A stretch of 64,000 nucleotides of DNA from Rhynchonema sp. JSB1_4 (GCA_030248065.1 JASAMV010004882.1:62001-126000), one strand, 5' to 3'; positions 51,110 through 63,955 are shown, counted from the first letter of the stretch. Made by a program: numbers and translations. The notes: generated by a model from the sequence alone, not told the origin.

Positions 51110-54100
51110 CTAAGACATTGTAGCACCTAACTTCTTGCGCATTGTCTCGTAGACGAGGTAGCTGATGCTGACCGCTGGAATGACTTTGATGCAGGTCGGC
51201 AACAGACCTGAAAGAAAACGACTCATTTTGTACAAGGCTAGGCACTAAGAAGCACCTGATAAAATCTAGACATTACAACAATACCTGTGTAAAGGCCGAA
51301 AAATCCCTCTGACCGCAGAATGTGCTGAAATTGACCAATCATCGTGTGAGACGCGGCTGGTGCACCCGTTCGTTTCTGGGGCACAGCTGAAATGCTGTCA
51401 ATGAGCGAACAAAACAGAAAACATTGTCGTGCCTTGTAGGCTGCCGTATCCCTGGCACAATGTTAAATATGCGATATAAATATGTTAAATGTGCTTTGTG
51501 GGCACTTGTTACGCATATGACGCGTGGTTGGGGTTGCGGTTTCGACCCAGCGGTCTGATATCGCGGCTGGCTGGGTCCCGTCTCGTCAGTTAGACTTACA
51601 GCCAGGGCTAGCCCCAACTAAAGAAGATGTCGCAGTTGAGAAAAGCCAAAGATTCGCGAGCTTCAAAATCAGATCCATCCAATCAATCAATCAAGAAACT
51701 CACGAATGGCCTGCAATCGCGTCCTGACCAACGCCAACGGATAGGCGCACATCATGCCCGACGTGCAGCTGAGTGTGCCGCAGCCCAACACTGCCAGCAC
51801 ACCTGGCTCGTCGCCCGACGCAAAATTCTCCAGATAGAAAGATTTCAGGGTCTGCAAAAGTGAATGGGGGTTGTTATTTTGTTTTTTTTGCATTCCGGCA
51901 GCCCAGCCGCCGGAAAATTGTATACTGGCTGCTCAACGAACACTACACAAGCACGACATCTTGTCGGTTGAGTTTTACACTTTACAAGCAACATACACGG
52001 GCAAATCATCCGCTATTTACCTCATAAACAGCCAGATCTATGCCGGCATATGGAATGATTCCGATCACATTGGGCACATAACCGCGATAGAATGTACGCA
52101 TGCCTTCCGTTCGGTAGAGGGTCAGTGCGGTGTGCAGAATGCCGCGATTCAGCTTGCCTGTTGTTCGAAGGGCAAGACGAGTTTTGATCACCTGAAGTTA
52201 TGCTCGATGTCGGACGATGGCAAGCTTCCTCTTTCAGGTGCAATATTCTGTCTTCGTTCGAAACCAGTAAAACAACAAACTTATCAAATCAAGCCGACCC
52301 CTAACCTCCATGGGATAAATACAGGTTTGTGAGACGACGCCAGCGGTGCTGCCGGCCGCGAACCGTTCCATGGGACCGATCTCCCTGCTCTCACCGCTGC
52401 CTTTGATTATTCGTTTAGCCTGAAACGGAACGGCCATTCTATTCAAAAATAGAAAATTTCTATTCAGACTTCGGTGGCTCACCCATTCATAGACCCAGAA
52501 CTTAATGGCGGATTCTGGTGCAATCTTGAGTGAATTAATGCCGTTGCCACGCCACATCGACTTGATACCGCCTTCGTTGAGCAGGTATTGTAGGGATTGC
52601 TTCAGGCCGATACCACGCGGGCCAGCATGCACCTAAGTGGAAGGTGAAATTTAGTTTCATATCGGAGTCAAAGCCATGCATGAATGTCTGGGGTAGGAAA
52701 TATGGTTTTACGTACCTATGCACCAACAACCAAAAAATTTGAAGAAGCTCAACTGACACAGAACCAGGCAGGAGACTTCGCGGTATTCAACAACCAAAAT
52801 GACCGTAGTAAAAACCGACATCTGAGTTTTTCTGTGCCTCACCTGCATGTACACCCTCAGCCTGTCCAATGGCGCAGTGCAAGTTCGCGACACGGAGCCA
52901 GCCAAGCCACCCGACAGCAGATGTCGCCACCACACGCCGCCGGCCAGTTCCGATTCGGAGAACTCCTCGGGCAGTGCTTGGTCCTCGCCGATGTCGATCA
53001 CCTGGCAATGGTATCGGCTATCGGGGACAAATTATCATGGATCACATCTCATCATGGTTGTTGGCACGCCCATTAGCTGCGGCGCCAATTTGACCAATAA
53101 AAAGCGAACAAATGAAGACAAACGCACATGCACCAACCAAATTGTGTTTCCAGAACGTCGCCACGTTGTATGGATTGGCACTGGGATAGAACAACAGGTA
53201 CTTTTGGAATTCGTCGAGATCGATCGTCGCCTTGCCGTTCTGATTCATCCTGAAATGGAAACCTACAAATAAAAAAAAAGAAACACACGATTCAACCAAT
53301 ATTTCATTAACTTGAAGCCAGGCCAGATACAAGCTATCAGAAACAAATACGCAACTACCGCAAAATAACCATATGCGTACGATGCGTGACAGCATGCTTT
53401 AGCTGGCCACCAAACTGTGACACGTCAATGTACAAAATAAAGTGTGACACAAAGCTACTTGTTAGCATCAAATACCATAAGTCTCGTTCAGTTGGGCACA
53501 AAATTCCGCGTTCATTTGTACGGACGCTGATTGCTTATGTATGTATACGATCTTCGTGAGACTGACAAGTGCAAATACGGGACCAGACAGCCGATTGGAC
53601 ACCAATTATCGACATTTAGGCTTTTATTTTTCACATTAACTTGATTACATACTACTTCTTACCGTTCTTGGTGTTTTATCCTTGAGGAATTTAACGTCGA
53701 AGAGGATTTGTGCAGCAGAATATCGAGCACGAGACTGAAATGAAACTCACTTTCTCACTATCCGCGCGGCATCACCTTCATTTATTGAGATGCCCAATTG
53801 TTGGCAGTAATTCGTGATTTCTTTCAGATCAATCACACCTGAAAGTGCAAGGTGGATCACAAACACGGACACGATCATCAATGAAAAGCGACCAAAATTG
53901 CGCACCATCCTTGTTTCTGTCCACATCCCTGAACAGGATCGCCAGTCGTTTCTCGTGTTCGAGCACATAATGGACGAACTCAGAGAAATCGATGGTCTTA
54001 CTGTCGCTGTCATACGTGGCGCGCTCGAATATTCTCTGGAAAATATATTTATTCAATTTTCACAAAAAAATGTGAATGATAAACATGCTCAAACAAGGAA

Positions 54101-54918
54101 ACCATCAGTCAACCTTCGCATATCTGGGCGCTTTCTCCGACGGAATGTGTGGCACCTTTTTGAGCGCTTCGGTCAAATCTTTTATATCGATCACGCCATC
54201 TTTGTTCACATCAAGCCGTTTGTACATTGCTCGCAACTCAGTCTCTTTGTTCGATGTCATCATGTAATAGTGCGTCGGAGGTACCAGCGGTTTGGTCGGT
54301 TTAGATTTAGCATCTGTAAGGAGACAACTGCAGTTGGAATTGGGCAGTTGAAAAACATAACGGCAATGGCAAATTTCGGTCCAACATGCGCGCGCGTGAG
54401 CTTCATCACAACTATCGGGATGCGAAGAGTACCCGATACGTACACTTTCAAACAACTCGACACACGTCGTTCGAAAGTAAAAGCGGAACACGGAACACAC
54501 CGACTTCAATTCACGACCACTTACCTTTTGCAGATCGAGAAGTTGATCCTTTTGAAGTTCCGGCCGATGGAAGCACCGTTTCGGAAGCATTTGACGAATC
54601 TGGTAGAATCGGGGTAACGGGCGATGCTCTGGCTGCAAAAATGTATTGGTGGTGGAGCAAAAAAAAACACCGCTTCATTTCGTGCAGCACTTCATCGGAA
54701 TCAAAACCTTCCACAAGCAAAAATGCTGTATACTTTCGCCTCACGCAACCGAGACTAATCAACAATAAATGACATTATCAAATGACAAAACCTGGTTTGG
54801 TTTCGTGCGACTGTTGTTGGTCAACAACGTCATGGTGTTGTTGTTCACTGATGAGAATGGTGGTGCTGGCGCCCGAGCTGGTGCTGGGCCTGACCGATGT
54901 CATTATTATGGAGGACAT
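51110..54918 (-). CDS. calcium-binding mitochondrial ATP-Mg/phosphate carrier (SCaMC type)
   Basis: Exons (minus order): 54792-54918, 54525-54725, 54114-54313, 53906-54035, 53751-53838, 53138-53249, 52843-53001, 52483-52632, 52306-52419, 52021-52191, 51704-51851, 51285-51386, 51110-51207 (1800 nt, 599 aa; the SLC25A23/24/25 group is about 470-500, so the N-terminus is extended by roughly 100 Ser/Thr/Gln-rich residues). The Ca-sensing half has EF-hands [12 protein letters not shown] (about 144) and [14 protein letters not shown], with two degenerate hands ([24 protein letters not shown]). The carrier half has the three signatures PLDRLRV, PMEVIKTRL and PLALVRTRL plus [25 protein letters not shown] sequence. 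It exchanges ATP-Mg for phosphate across the inner membrane in response to cytosolic Ca. The first splice is less certain than the rest. Confidence 0.93.
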
Positions 54919-56341
54919 CTTGTCAATCAAGTCTCACATCTGAAGGGGATGAGGATATGTATGATGGTGTTCACAATTGTCAATCAATGTGCAGGTAGAT
55001 GGTCGGATTGATTATTGATTTCAAACCGATAATGAATAGAGGTGATGATCACAACGACCACATGAACCTCAATCATGGAAACACGTTTTATTTTCATTGC
55101 ACGAAAACAGCAAAGAAATAAAACATTGCAAACAGCAACAGGTATAGGCAAACAACGCCAACACGAGCCCGATAGTGAAACATTCTGACGTGGCTGCTGA
55201 TTTGGGAAATGTTACACGTTGAAGAATACAAAGCGGGGCCCCGATTTTTCCCCCCCCTTTTCTTTTTGAACACACGCCCCCCCCAATCCGCTCTTGCCCT
55301 AAACAACCACAAACACGTGTAATGTTATGATAAAACAGAGCATTAGATGCTTCTTCAAATTTCAGACGGTTTCTTGAAGACCCGCGGCAAAGAACGCACC
55401 CTAAAACGCAAAATTAACCAAAATAATAATAATATTTAGCCGCCAAAGTACGCCACACCAGAGTATACAACGTTACATGCGAAGCGAATAGTATCAGCAA
55501 CAATAATTGAGATTGAGCAAAAACAACTGAAGTCATAATAAAAAATCACTGTTTAATAGTATACGTGGCGCATAAAGTATAAAAAGTGCATTCTGATTTC
55601 CTCAAACGGCTTCAACAACGCGTTCAATCCAGACAATAAATAACACAGGTGCGGAAAAAGGCAAACCAGCAAGCGCTCACTTTTGAGTGCTGTTTGCCTC
55701 TCTCATATGGCTGTGCATTTGCGGAATGAAGCTGTGGCGCAGACTTGGGCAGCACTAATTTTTTTTTATTTTTATTTTTTATTTTTTATTTGAGTTTTTG
55801 CACCTCCAGTGCCAGGTGAATGTAAACATATAATATAATATTAACTAATATTCTGACATGAGAACATTGTTCATAAAAACAATATCATTAAGCTGGAATG
55901 CCAAAAAACTATTGTGAGTTTGGTGTCTGTGTGCAAGACATGCGTTTCGTTCAGAGTCCCGCGCATAAAATACTCACTCACACAGATAATGAAATTATTA
56001 GAAACATTGTTTTCCAAAAACGCACTGAAGAATATGCATGAAGTACACACTCGTGTAACGTTGCGGAATGCTGTTGTAAATTCAGAAATAATATGGCGCG
56101 CGTCAGTGGCAAGCTAGATTGACAGTGGGGTGTTTGCAACAGACACTAGAAGTGCCATAACACGTCACTGTAGAACTGTCTGACATAGACGCGCGTTATG
56201 ATGATGATACGCCTGCTGCTGATATTCGGAAAAAACTTATCAGCATCACAAAAGTGGTTGGCTGTGCAACTTGGCAACGTACGACGCCAGCCCCAAATAG
56301 AAAACGACTTACAAACGAAAAAAAACACGGACAAAAAACGT
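54919..56341. other. intergenic, carrier 5' flank to UBXN7-like 3' end
   Basis: No exon supported. AT-rich with a T-rich tract near 55758-55793. Expected to hold the UBXN7-like 3' untranslated region and the carrier promoter. Confidence 0.5.
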
Positions 56342-59300
56342 TCACGGCTTATCGACGTGTATCAGTTCTTTCGCGCTCACACCGGCGTCAGCAAGAGTCT
56401 GTCCACCGTGCACGTTGTCGTTTAGCGCTCGTTTGGGGTACGATAGATAAAAATGGTATGCGCACGGACAAAGGTCATACGTTCGGCAGAAATACGCTAG
56501 AGCGTGCTGAAATAAAAATAACTACGGTTTATTTTGGGGAAAAATTAAAATAACGACACCAATCAAATCAAGTGTACCTCGACTTTTGCGTCACGTCTCA
56601 CGCGCGTCTCAATTCGTGTGCCATCCGATTTGCGCAATATCACCGTTGAAACATCGGCCGAACCTGAAAGATTGAAGGCTGAATATTTGGGCAAAATGTT
56701 TGCTGCTCTCCGTCATGAAATCATGCAGTGAAATTTAATGGAACAGAATATAAACACGAACCGGTTAAATTGTCACACACGGAATCAACATTCTGCTGGG
56801 CACATCGACATCTTTGTGGCCGCTGTTCATCGGAATCTAAAATAAAAATCCCAGTCTTGTCGTGTACGGAATGTGCCGTGTCAATAATTACATCGTGGCG
56901 ACAAGACATGCCAGGCAAGCAAGCGTTATGGGTGCTGCGCCCTCATATTTGGCTATGTTCTTTGTTCGACCAACCAACCTTGTTCACTCCTGATACGTTT
57001 CGTTTTTAAATAGTCAGTGAAGTCATTGACATCATCACCATCAGTTTGTGGCGGTCGTTTGAGTCTGTGTTGATGTCCACTTGCGCTCGTTGTTGATGCA
57101 GATGTACTTGTACTGCTGCTGCTGCTACTCGGCTGAGAACTGGACTTTTTCTCAACTTGATGCCTTGAGGGATCAGGGTAATGATCATAATAGTCTTCAT
57201 CACCGCCACATGGTTTATGCATTCTCGAGCTGATCGTTCGCTGATGTCTGTCGGGCCACTGCGAAGTGGAGATTTCGTCAACGTGCTGCAAAATAGTTGA
57301 GCCGTGAATTTCTGCACATTTTAAACAAGTTCGATAAACGAAACATCAGTATAGTCCAGCCACGAACTCATGAGACTTATTTTGAAGTTGACTTGTGCGG
57401 ATCCAATAATGTTCCTGTTCCATGTATTTCGGAAATGAAAGAAAGAGAAACGCATGTATTTTTTAAAAACACGCTCTCCACCTCGGTGCGTAAATTCCCT
57501 TTTTACTCCCAAAACATTTGTGTGTTGAACGACGTTGCTGTTCGCGCAAGCACGCAACAAATTGAGGCCAGCCAGCTGGAACTTGTCATCATCTCTCTCG
57601 GCCCAATCTCTTTCTTTTGTTTGCGAAAACCCGTGTAACCGGCGCATTTTTGAATCTGGCCAAGCAAGCTTTAAAAAGAGCGTCTCATGAGCACGTAGTT
57701 GGACTATACATGGCTGTTGCGAAATGTCGGTGATGGCAGCCACGTGAACAGAGTTGGTTTATAAACGCAAAAGTGCAAGACAGCTTCATAAGACCAAACT
57801 TCGTGCAATAAAATTCCAAACGTTTAAACGTTCAAATTTCACTTGCATTCTGTTCAGAACCACCACCACAATTGGTTTCGTGTGCGTGACCGTTCCTTTC
57901 ATATCGTTTGGTTGGCTCGGGTCGTTTGGCCAAAAATGTCGTCACTGCAATTTGAAAAATAATCGTTTGAAAATCAGATCCACCAGCGAAAACGAACGGT
58001 AACGCACATTGATCGCAGAATCCAACAGCATCGTGCGAATGTAGCACCACGACTTGTTCGCCTGAACACAATGACAATGCATTTTTAGCCACAAAAACAA
58101 ACTTTTGATTCAAGCAAAGTCTCTGAGTTTACCAGTAGTAGGATCAATTAAACACAGAAATGGCAACGATGGCACTTGATAGTAAGCACCGAATCTTTGA
58201 CCGTTTGCCGAATCGATGTAAACCTGAAATTACAGAAGATTTTCCTCGAAATATTTGTCACAAAATCCTCGGTACAAGGCATTTGTAGCAAAACTGCAAT
58301 TTACCAACCTGCCAAAAGACAAAATTATTCTTGACAATATCCTGCACCGCCTCTTGTGACCAGACATCTCTGTTGAGCGCTTGACACTTGAATTCGTCCA
58401 CACTTTGCACGTTGACGAGCAGCCAACGATTTTGATTGGTTGCTTTGGCACGAACCTGCAATTTTTTTTTTCGCATGTATAACAGAAAAGGCCTTGTAGT
58501 TGCAGCAAACAAATACCTCAAACTTGTTCCACAAGTAATCAGCAAAAATATTAAAATTATGATGACGGCGTACCTCCTCCCAGCTTCCACCGGTGATTAT
58601 GTCGGATGGTGGTGCAAATAAACCGGCCAAAGTACGTTTTCGTTCCTCCATCTGTCGCTCCAATGTACCATTAGTTGACGAACCAGAGCTGTGCTGTTGC
58701 GCTCGACTTAGTTGGGCGGCTGGAGAATAATATTTTCTGGATTGAAAAAAAACGCGAAAACTAAAGCAAAAGGATTCTAATAAAAAACCTATTCCTAATC
58801 TTTTTCTCACCTGATTCCGCACGAAAATCGCGCATGTGATCGAAAACAGAGTTTGTCACAGCACGACGCCGAGGAGCTAGAATAAGGTGACAGCAGTGAG
58901 TTTTGCCCGTTCCGGCCTGTTTTCACAGAAGGGCGAGGTGCCAGGCCTCGTCGGTGCGAACACCACTGGCCAATTGACCTCTGAACAGATCTTATTGCCC
59001 AAGTAAAACATCACTGCTGCGCACAAAAGTGCAAGCCAGTGAGAGAGGGCAGCGGGTTATTAGACCACAAGTTAGCCACACTCCACTGGTATAATACGTT
59101 ACAATAATGTAACAGCAGTGAGATTTGCCCGTTTCGGCCTGTTTTCACAGACGGGCGAAAACAAACTGGCTAGAAATTGAATTTGTTTCATTCACGGTGT
59201 TTTAAAAACATTGCCAAGCGCACAATCAAATTCAATCAACCGTAAGATTGTCCGTACGAATGCGGAACAAGAACTCCGGATCCAAACTGTATGGGTTCGC

Positions 59301-60459
59301 GTACTTCTGGTGACGTTCCTGGTTGGGCAGTGTCCGGCCCCGAACCGGTCGGTGAAAATAGACCTTCGGGCGTTGCGGGCCTGCAACAACCACAAGAAGT
59401 TGAACTGTGAATAAACTTGTATTTTCAGTCTGCACAATAGTTGTCGAAGAAACGGTTCTTTATATTTGAGAAAAACCGAAAAGAAAAACGAAAAAGCCGA
59501 TAAAGAGCCGCAGTGTAAAGCACAGGGGAATGCAAAACAGCATTTTGGGCACATGTTTTGCGTGTTACTGAATACTGACTGACTCCGCGCATGTGTCTTA
59601 TAATGGTTATGTACTACCGTGCCCAAAACAAGCAATTACGGCGACTTTTACCGCGATGGATTTGGGGTTTGAAAGTTTGTCCATCATTCCGAAAAAATTT
59701 ACAACTTTTTGGAATTCGGCCCCGGGTCGGCCCGGTTTTTTGCCCGTTTTTTTCCACACCCCTGAACGCTCGGTGTACTTCCTGAGAGAGGGTGGGGGTC
59801 CCCCCTAAGGTACACTAACCCCCCCCTCGCGGCCGCGACCAAGTACGCTAGTACACTAACCACCTCAGTCAGGCCTCACCAGGTACACTGAATCAATCTT
59901 TGGTTAAATGGGCATTTTTAGGTCAAGATGGGTGATTTTCAGGTCAAGTTTGTCAAAAGTCGCCAAAATATCTTTTTATGGAGTTTTTTCAAACAGGGCA
60001 AAAATCGGTCAAATTTTTTACCTGCAAAAAGTGACTTTTCCTAATTTGGGTCTTCCCCCTTCCCCCAGGCAGGTACACTAACCGCCTCTCCGAAACAATG
60101 GGTAGGATCACTAACCGCCGCGCCGGACTAGGAACAACACTGGGAACGCTTGAAACGTAGCCCGTACCGGTGATTTAACCTTACATATGTACTGAAAATT
60201 TAGCTTCGGTTCTTTTTCGGTGTTTTTCGAAGTTTCACAAAATATTCAGAACCACCCGGTTCTTTGGCAACTATATGCGCATCACCTTTTGGCAAACCAA
60301 ACCCAACGCAAACCGACCTATGCCCATCCTGGTCAACAGATCGAGGTCGACCGCCAGCCCCACTGGCCGATGGACCACTTTGGAAGAACAAATCAACGGC
60401 GCTGGCCACGTCACCGCCAGATGCTTCGACGAAATGAATTGCCTCCTCCTTGCTCGCAC
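56342..60459 (-). CDS. UBXN7-like UBA/UAS/UBX protein (first exon not located)
   Basis: Adaptor linking ubiquitinated substrates and cullin ligases to p97/VCP. Exons (minus order): 60318-60459, 59241-59380, 58811-58876, 58574-58719, 58309-58455, 58133-58223, 58008-58061, one starting at 57944, one ending on the right at 57285 and on the left at 56997 or 56979, 56578-56663, 56342-56506. UBA-like helix: ASKEEAIHFVEASGGDVAS. UAS thioredoxin-like domain: LAGLFAPPSDIITGGSWEE, NRWLLVNVQSVDEFKCQALN, RDVWSQEAVQDIV, LPFLCLIDPTTG. A Ser-rich, acidic linker follows, then a UBX domain (VILRKSDGTRIETRVRRDA ... QTLADAGVSAKELIHV). The usual FPR turn reads YPKR. The junction between the exons at 57944 and 57285 does not fit in phase, so a short exon is missing there; the start exon upstream of 60459 may be hidden in repeats. 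Confidence 0.82.
57350..57708. mobile_element. palindrome-ended element TATAGTCC in UBXN7-like intron
   Basis: Ends TATAGTCCAGCCACGAACTC / CACGTAGTTGGACTATA. The TA steps at both edges could be a Tc1/mariner-type target. One arm recurs at 514-625. Confidence 0.65.
58881..59157. repeat. direct repeat pair in UBXN7-like intron 3
   Basis: A roughly 55-bp stretch containing CAGCAGTGAG(T/A)TTTGCCCG and GGCCTGTTTTCACAGA occurs at 58881-58934 and again at 59103-59157, about 220 bp apart. Confidence 0.7.
59771..60142. mobile_element. hAT-type element in UBXN7-like intron, TSD (T/G)GAACGCT
   Basis: 372 bp, ends CGGTGTACTTCCTGAG / CTAGGAACAACACTG, duplication TGAACGCT / GGAACGCT (one mismatch). It has the GGTACACTAACCGCC motif family and the AT-rich core of 5430-5826 in reverse orientation. 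Confidence 0.78.
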
Positions 60460-60688
60460 CTGAAAACAACGGCTCGATTTCTTCGATCTATCTTGGCCCC
60501 CTGCACAAATCGCGCAAATTTTTGCACTTTTTTTTCGATTTTTGGCCATTTTGGACCAAAAAGGGCACTTTTGGTGTGAAATTTTGGAAAAACTGGGGGA
60601 GATGAGATACCATACCACAGAGGGGGAGATACTGTACGGGCCACATACCGTACCGGCGACGGAGAGATACTGTACCTTTGGGGGAACC

Positions 60689-61067
60689 CAGTGGTGTCGT
60701 TGGGAAATCAAAAAGTCAGGATACCGGATACCCAAAATCCAAAATTTTCGGATACCGGATACCCAAAATGAAAAATCTCGGATACCAGGGGGGGGGGGTT
60801 GCTCCCTAAAATAAAAATCTCAGATACCCAGGGGGGGTTGTTCAAAAAAAGTCAATTTTTTAAGAGGAAAATTGAGCAAAATCGGTGTTGAAAGCGCAAA
60901 AAATGATCATTTTTGGGGGTTATGCTTGCGCTAGCAAGCGATTTTGAGCATTTTGGAGGTAAAAATGGGCGATTTTTACGGTTTTCGGAAAATTTTTAGG
61001 GTAGGAAACCCTACCGGATACCGGATACTAAGGGGGGTAACCCCCTTCCCCCCCAACGACACCACTG
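60689..61067. mobile_element. hAT-type element, near-perfect TSD GGGGA(A/C)CC
   Basis: 379 bp, ends CAGTGGTGTCGTTGGG / CCCAACGACACCACTG, the same termini as 13468-13875. Flanks GGGGAACC and GGGGACCC differ at one base. Its repeated motif is GGATACCGGATACCC. It appears to sit inside an older element whose right end is CAGCCACAGCACTG at about 61095. Confidence 0.78.
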
Positions 61068-61783
61068 GGGGACCCCCCCCCCAGCCACAGCACTGGTCCC
61101 CAGGCCAGGAACAACACTGCTCCTAGGACCGGACCAGACCACCGAACAAAAAATTAAAAATGACACTGCAAATGTAATAACAACACAAAACATTTTCCTG
61201 GGGGTTCAATGAAGCTGAAAATATACCGTAAAAACTTAAATACAAAAACGTAAAAACTTAAATACACGTATTGGGGCTCTATTAATTCACTGACCCGAAT
61301 CTGAAAAATTGTTTCCAGACATACCCCTGAAAACTCCTAAAAAGGGTGTTGACCTTGAAAGGGTGTTTTTTCGCTTATAATCGCATTTATTCGTGTCTAT
61401 TCATAAATAAGAGGCAGAGGTCGCAACGGCCCGGTCCGGCCCGAGGCAGTGCAGTTCCGGGGGGAGGGGGTCCCCCCTAAGGTACACTAACCGCCGCGAC
61501 CAAGGTACACTAACCGCTGCGCCAGGTAAACTAACCGCCTTAACTTTTGCCTAAATAGGCATTTTTAGGCCTAAAATGGGCATTTTTAGGCCTAAATGGG
61601 TGATCTTTAGGTCGATGTTGTCAAAAGTAGCCAAAATACCCTTTTTATGGAGATTTTTTTTCCAAAAAGATTTTTCCAGAATTTGGGTCTCCCCCCTTTC
61701 CCACCAGGGAAGACACTAACCGCCGCTCGGAAAAAAGGGGTAGGTACACTAACCGCCGCGCCGGACCAGGAACTACACTGGGG

Positions 61784-62090
61784 TTGGTATTGGTATTGAG
61801 TATTGGGTTGGTATTGGTATTGGGTATTGGTCTAAGTATTGGTTTGGTATTGGGTTTTTGGTCTGGTATTGGGTTGGTATTGAGTTTGGTATCGGTTTGG
61901 TATGGGTTTTGAGTCAGGTATTGGGTTTGGTATTGGTTTGGTATTGGGTTTTTCTGGATTAGTATTGGGTATTGGTTTTGACCCAATACCTGGGCAAGCC
62001 CAATACCAATGCCAATACCAGAACAGCTTTAATACCAATACCCAATTAGACCCAATACCAATGCCAAACACTGGTATTGGTACTGGGTAT
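61784..62090. repeat. TTGGTA(TTGG) microsatellite with inverted half
   Basis: About 200 bp of TTGGTATTGGTATTGGG-type repeats, followed by about 75 bp of the complementary ACCCAATACCAATACC form, ending with a return to GGTATTGGTAC. The array can fold back on itself. Confidence 0.8.
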
Positions 62091-62174
62091 TGTGCCCACC
62101 CATAGTGGGTACGTCTGTTCCCCCTCCGAAAAAAGGGGGTACCGCCTGTTCCCCCTCCGGACCAGGAACTACAC

Positions 62175-62959
62175 CTGTGTTGGAGCTGGAGGTGGGAGGG
62201 GGTTTGGGGGGTAGCCCCCCAGTACAGTAGGTATCCCCCTCGCCTGGTACAGTAGGTATCCCCCGATGTTTGGCATGGTACAGCTGGTATCCCCCCGATT
62301 TTCACCCCGGTACAGTAGGTATCCCCCCGATTTTGCCCCAAAGGTGCCAATTTTTGACCAAAACGGCCAAAATTAGTGTAAAATCAGTGGTTCTTACCTC
62401 AAATTACCCAAAATTCGCGCAAATACTACGTTTTCACACTAGTGGTGCAGCTACCCAGGCGGGGCGGCAGCCTACTGTACCACCAAAAATGTGGGGCGGC
62501 AACCTACCTACTGTACCGGCCAAGCTAGGGGGGAACAAAATTTTTTAGGTCGAAATATAGATGAAAATGTACTCTAAAACGCTAATTTCGCGCGTAGCGC
62601 GCGATTTTCCGCCTATTTGGGGTGAAAAATACCGATTTTTAACCAGTTTGAGCCAAAAATCGCAACTTACTGTGCCAGCCGCCGTACGGCGACCTACCTA
62701 CTGCACCAGGATGGAGCGTCAACCTACCTACCTACTGTACCTTGGGGACCCCCACCCCCACCCCCTCCCTGCTGCACCATTGTTTCACACGTAATAACAT
62801 ACCAAAACACATTAAAAGTTTTCACCCAAAAACCTAACCCCCCAAACCCCTCCCCTTGGTACATAACCCCCCAGGCCATCGGCTCTGGTACAGTAGGTAT
62901 CCCCCCTCTCCGAGTGCGGTACAGTAGGTATCCCCCCATCCAGAGTACCTCCAACACTG
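62175..62959. mobile_element. hAT-type element, TSD AACTACAC, containing another
   Basis: Ends CTGTGTTGGAGCTGG / CCTCCAACACTG with perfect duplication AACTACAC (62167-62174, 62960-62967). The duplicated bases are themselves part of another element's terminus (CCAGGAACTACACTG), so it jumped into an element end. Repeated motif GGTACAGTAGGTATCCCCC. Confidence 0.85.
62440..62782. mobile_element. hAT-type element nested in 62175-62959, TSD TTTCACAC
   Basis: 343 bp, ends TAGTGGTGCAGCTACCC / CTGCTGCACCATTG, perfect duplication TTTCACAC (62432-62439, 62783-62790). Core palindrome GCGCGTAGCGCGCG near 62590. Same subfamily as 7154-7528. Confidence 0.88.
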
Positions 62960-63153
62960 AACTACACTGGTCAACAAAAATCGACCCCAAAATGGATATT
63001 TTTGACTCAAAATTGCTCAAAATCGGTATTTTTTCCCCAAATAGGCAAAATATCGCGCGCTACGCGCGGATCTAGTACATCTATGTACATTTTTCATTAA
63101 TTCATCTATTACGGCCGGGGGCTGTATTTAGGTTCTTACGGTATATATGGAAC

Positions 63154-63955
63154 CAGTATAGTGGCAGGCCCATGTGTGGGAGGTAAGTATGATGCGGGGT
63201 TGGGACCGGATGCGTGAGAGGTATGATTTTGGTCACCCAAAAAGGCGAAAAAACACCGTTTTTGTGATACAATTTTGGCCAAAAAATGAGGTAAAAATAG
63301 TACTTTTTCGAAATTTGCGCCGAAAATCGCCTAAAAACAGGTACTATGGGTAGCGCGCGATGTTTGGGAAAATAAGGTCGAAAAACACCGATTTTTGCCT
63401 CAAAAAGGTATAAAATTGCTTGTGAGAGGTATGATTTGGAGTTGTGAGAGGTAAGTACTCAACCCTATACTTGCGGGCCGGAAAAAAACCGTTTTTTTCG
63501 GAAAAAACCGAAAAAAAACCGTTTTTTTCCGAGGCCCGGAAAAATACGTTTTTATTTTTCCGGAAATTTTTCCAAGTGGCAACTTTTGGAAAAAAACGGT
63601 TTTTTTTCAAAAATTTCCGAAATATTTTCAAAGGGGACGAAAGGATGTTGTCAAAACCAATGTAAATCGGTGCTAAACGGTTCAAAATGAGCACTTTTTA
63701 ATCTCCAAGTGCATTTTTAGCCTGTTTCAGGCCATTTCCCGACAAAATTTTCTCCAAAATAGGCGTTTTTGGACCATGGGTATCCTTAAGTACTGGAAAA
63801 ATATTTGGAAAAAAACGGTTTTTTTCTGGAAAAAAACGGTTTTTTTCCAAAAATATATTTTGCGGAAAAATACAGAAGTATACTCAACCCCCCTCGGGTT
63901 TTGTGGTAGGTAAGTACTGAGAGGGGGGGGCAACCCCCCCCCAGCCACTACTATG
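63154..63955. mobile_element. hAT-type element, TSD TATGGAAC
   Basis: 802 bp, ends CAGTATAGTGGCAGGC / CCAGCCACTACTATG, perfect duplication TATGGAAC (63146-63153, 63956-63963). Its subterminal motif is GTGAGAGGTA(AGTA). An A/T and CCGGAAAAA-rich palindromic stretch (about 63478-63610) occupies the middle. Confidence 0.88.

Noticed and set aside
61449..61783. A further hAT-type element with CAGTGCAGTTCC and GGAACTACACTG ends
   Set aside because: Its flanking octamers (GCCCGAGG and GGGTTGGT) do not match, so the two ends may belong to different insertions.
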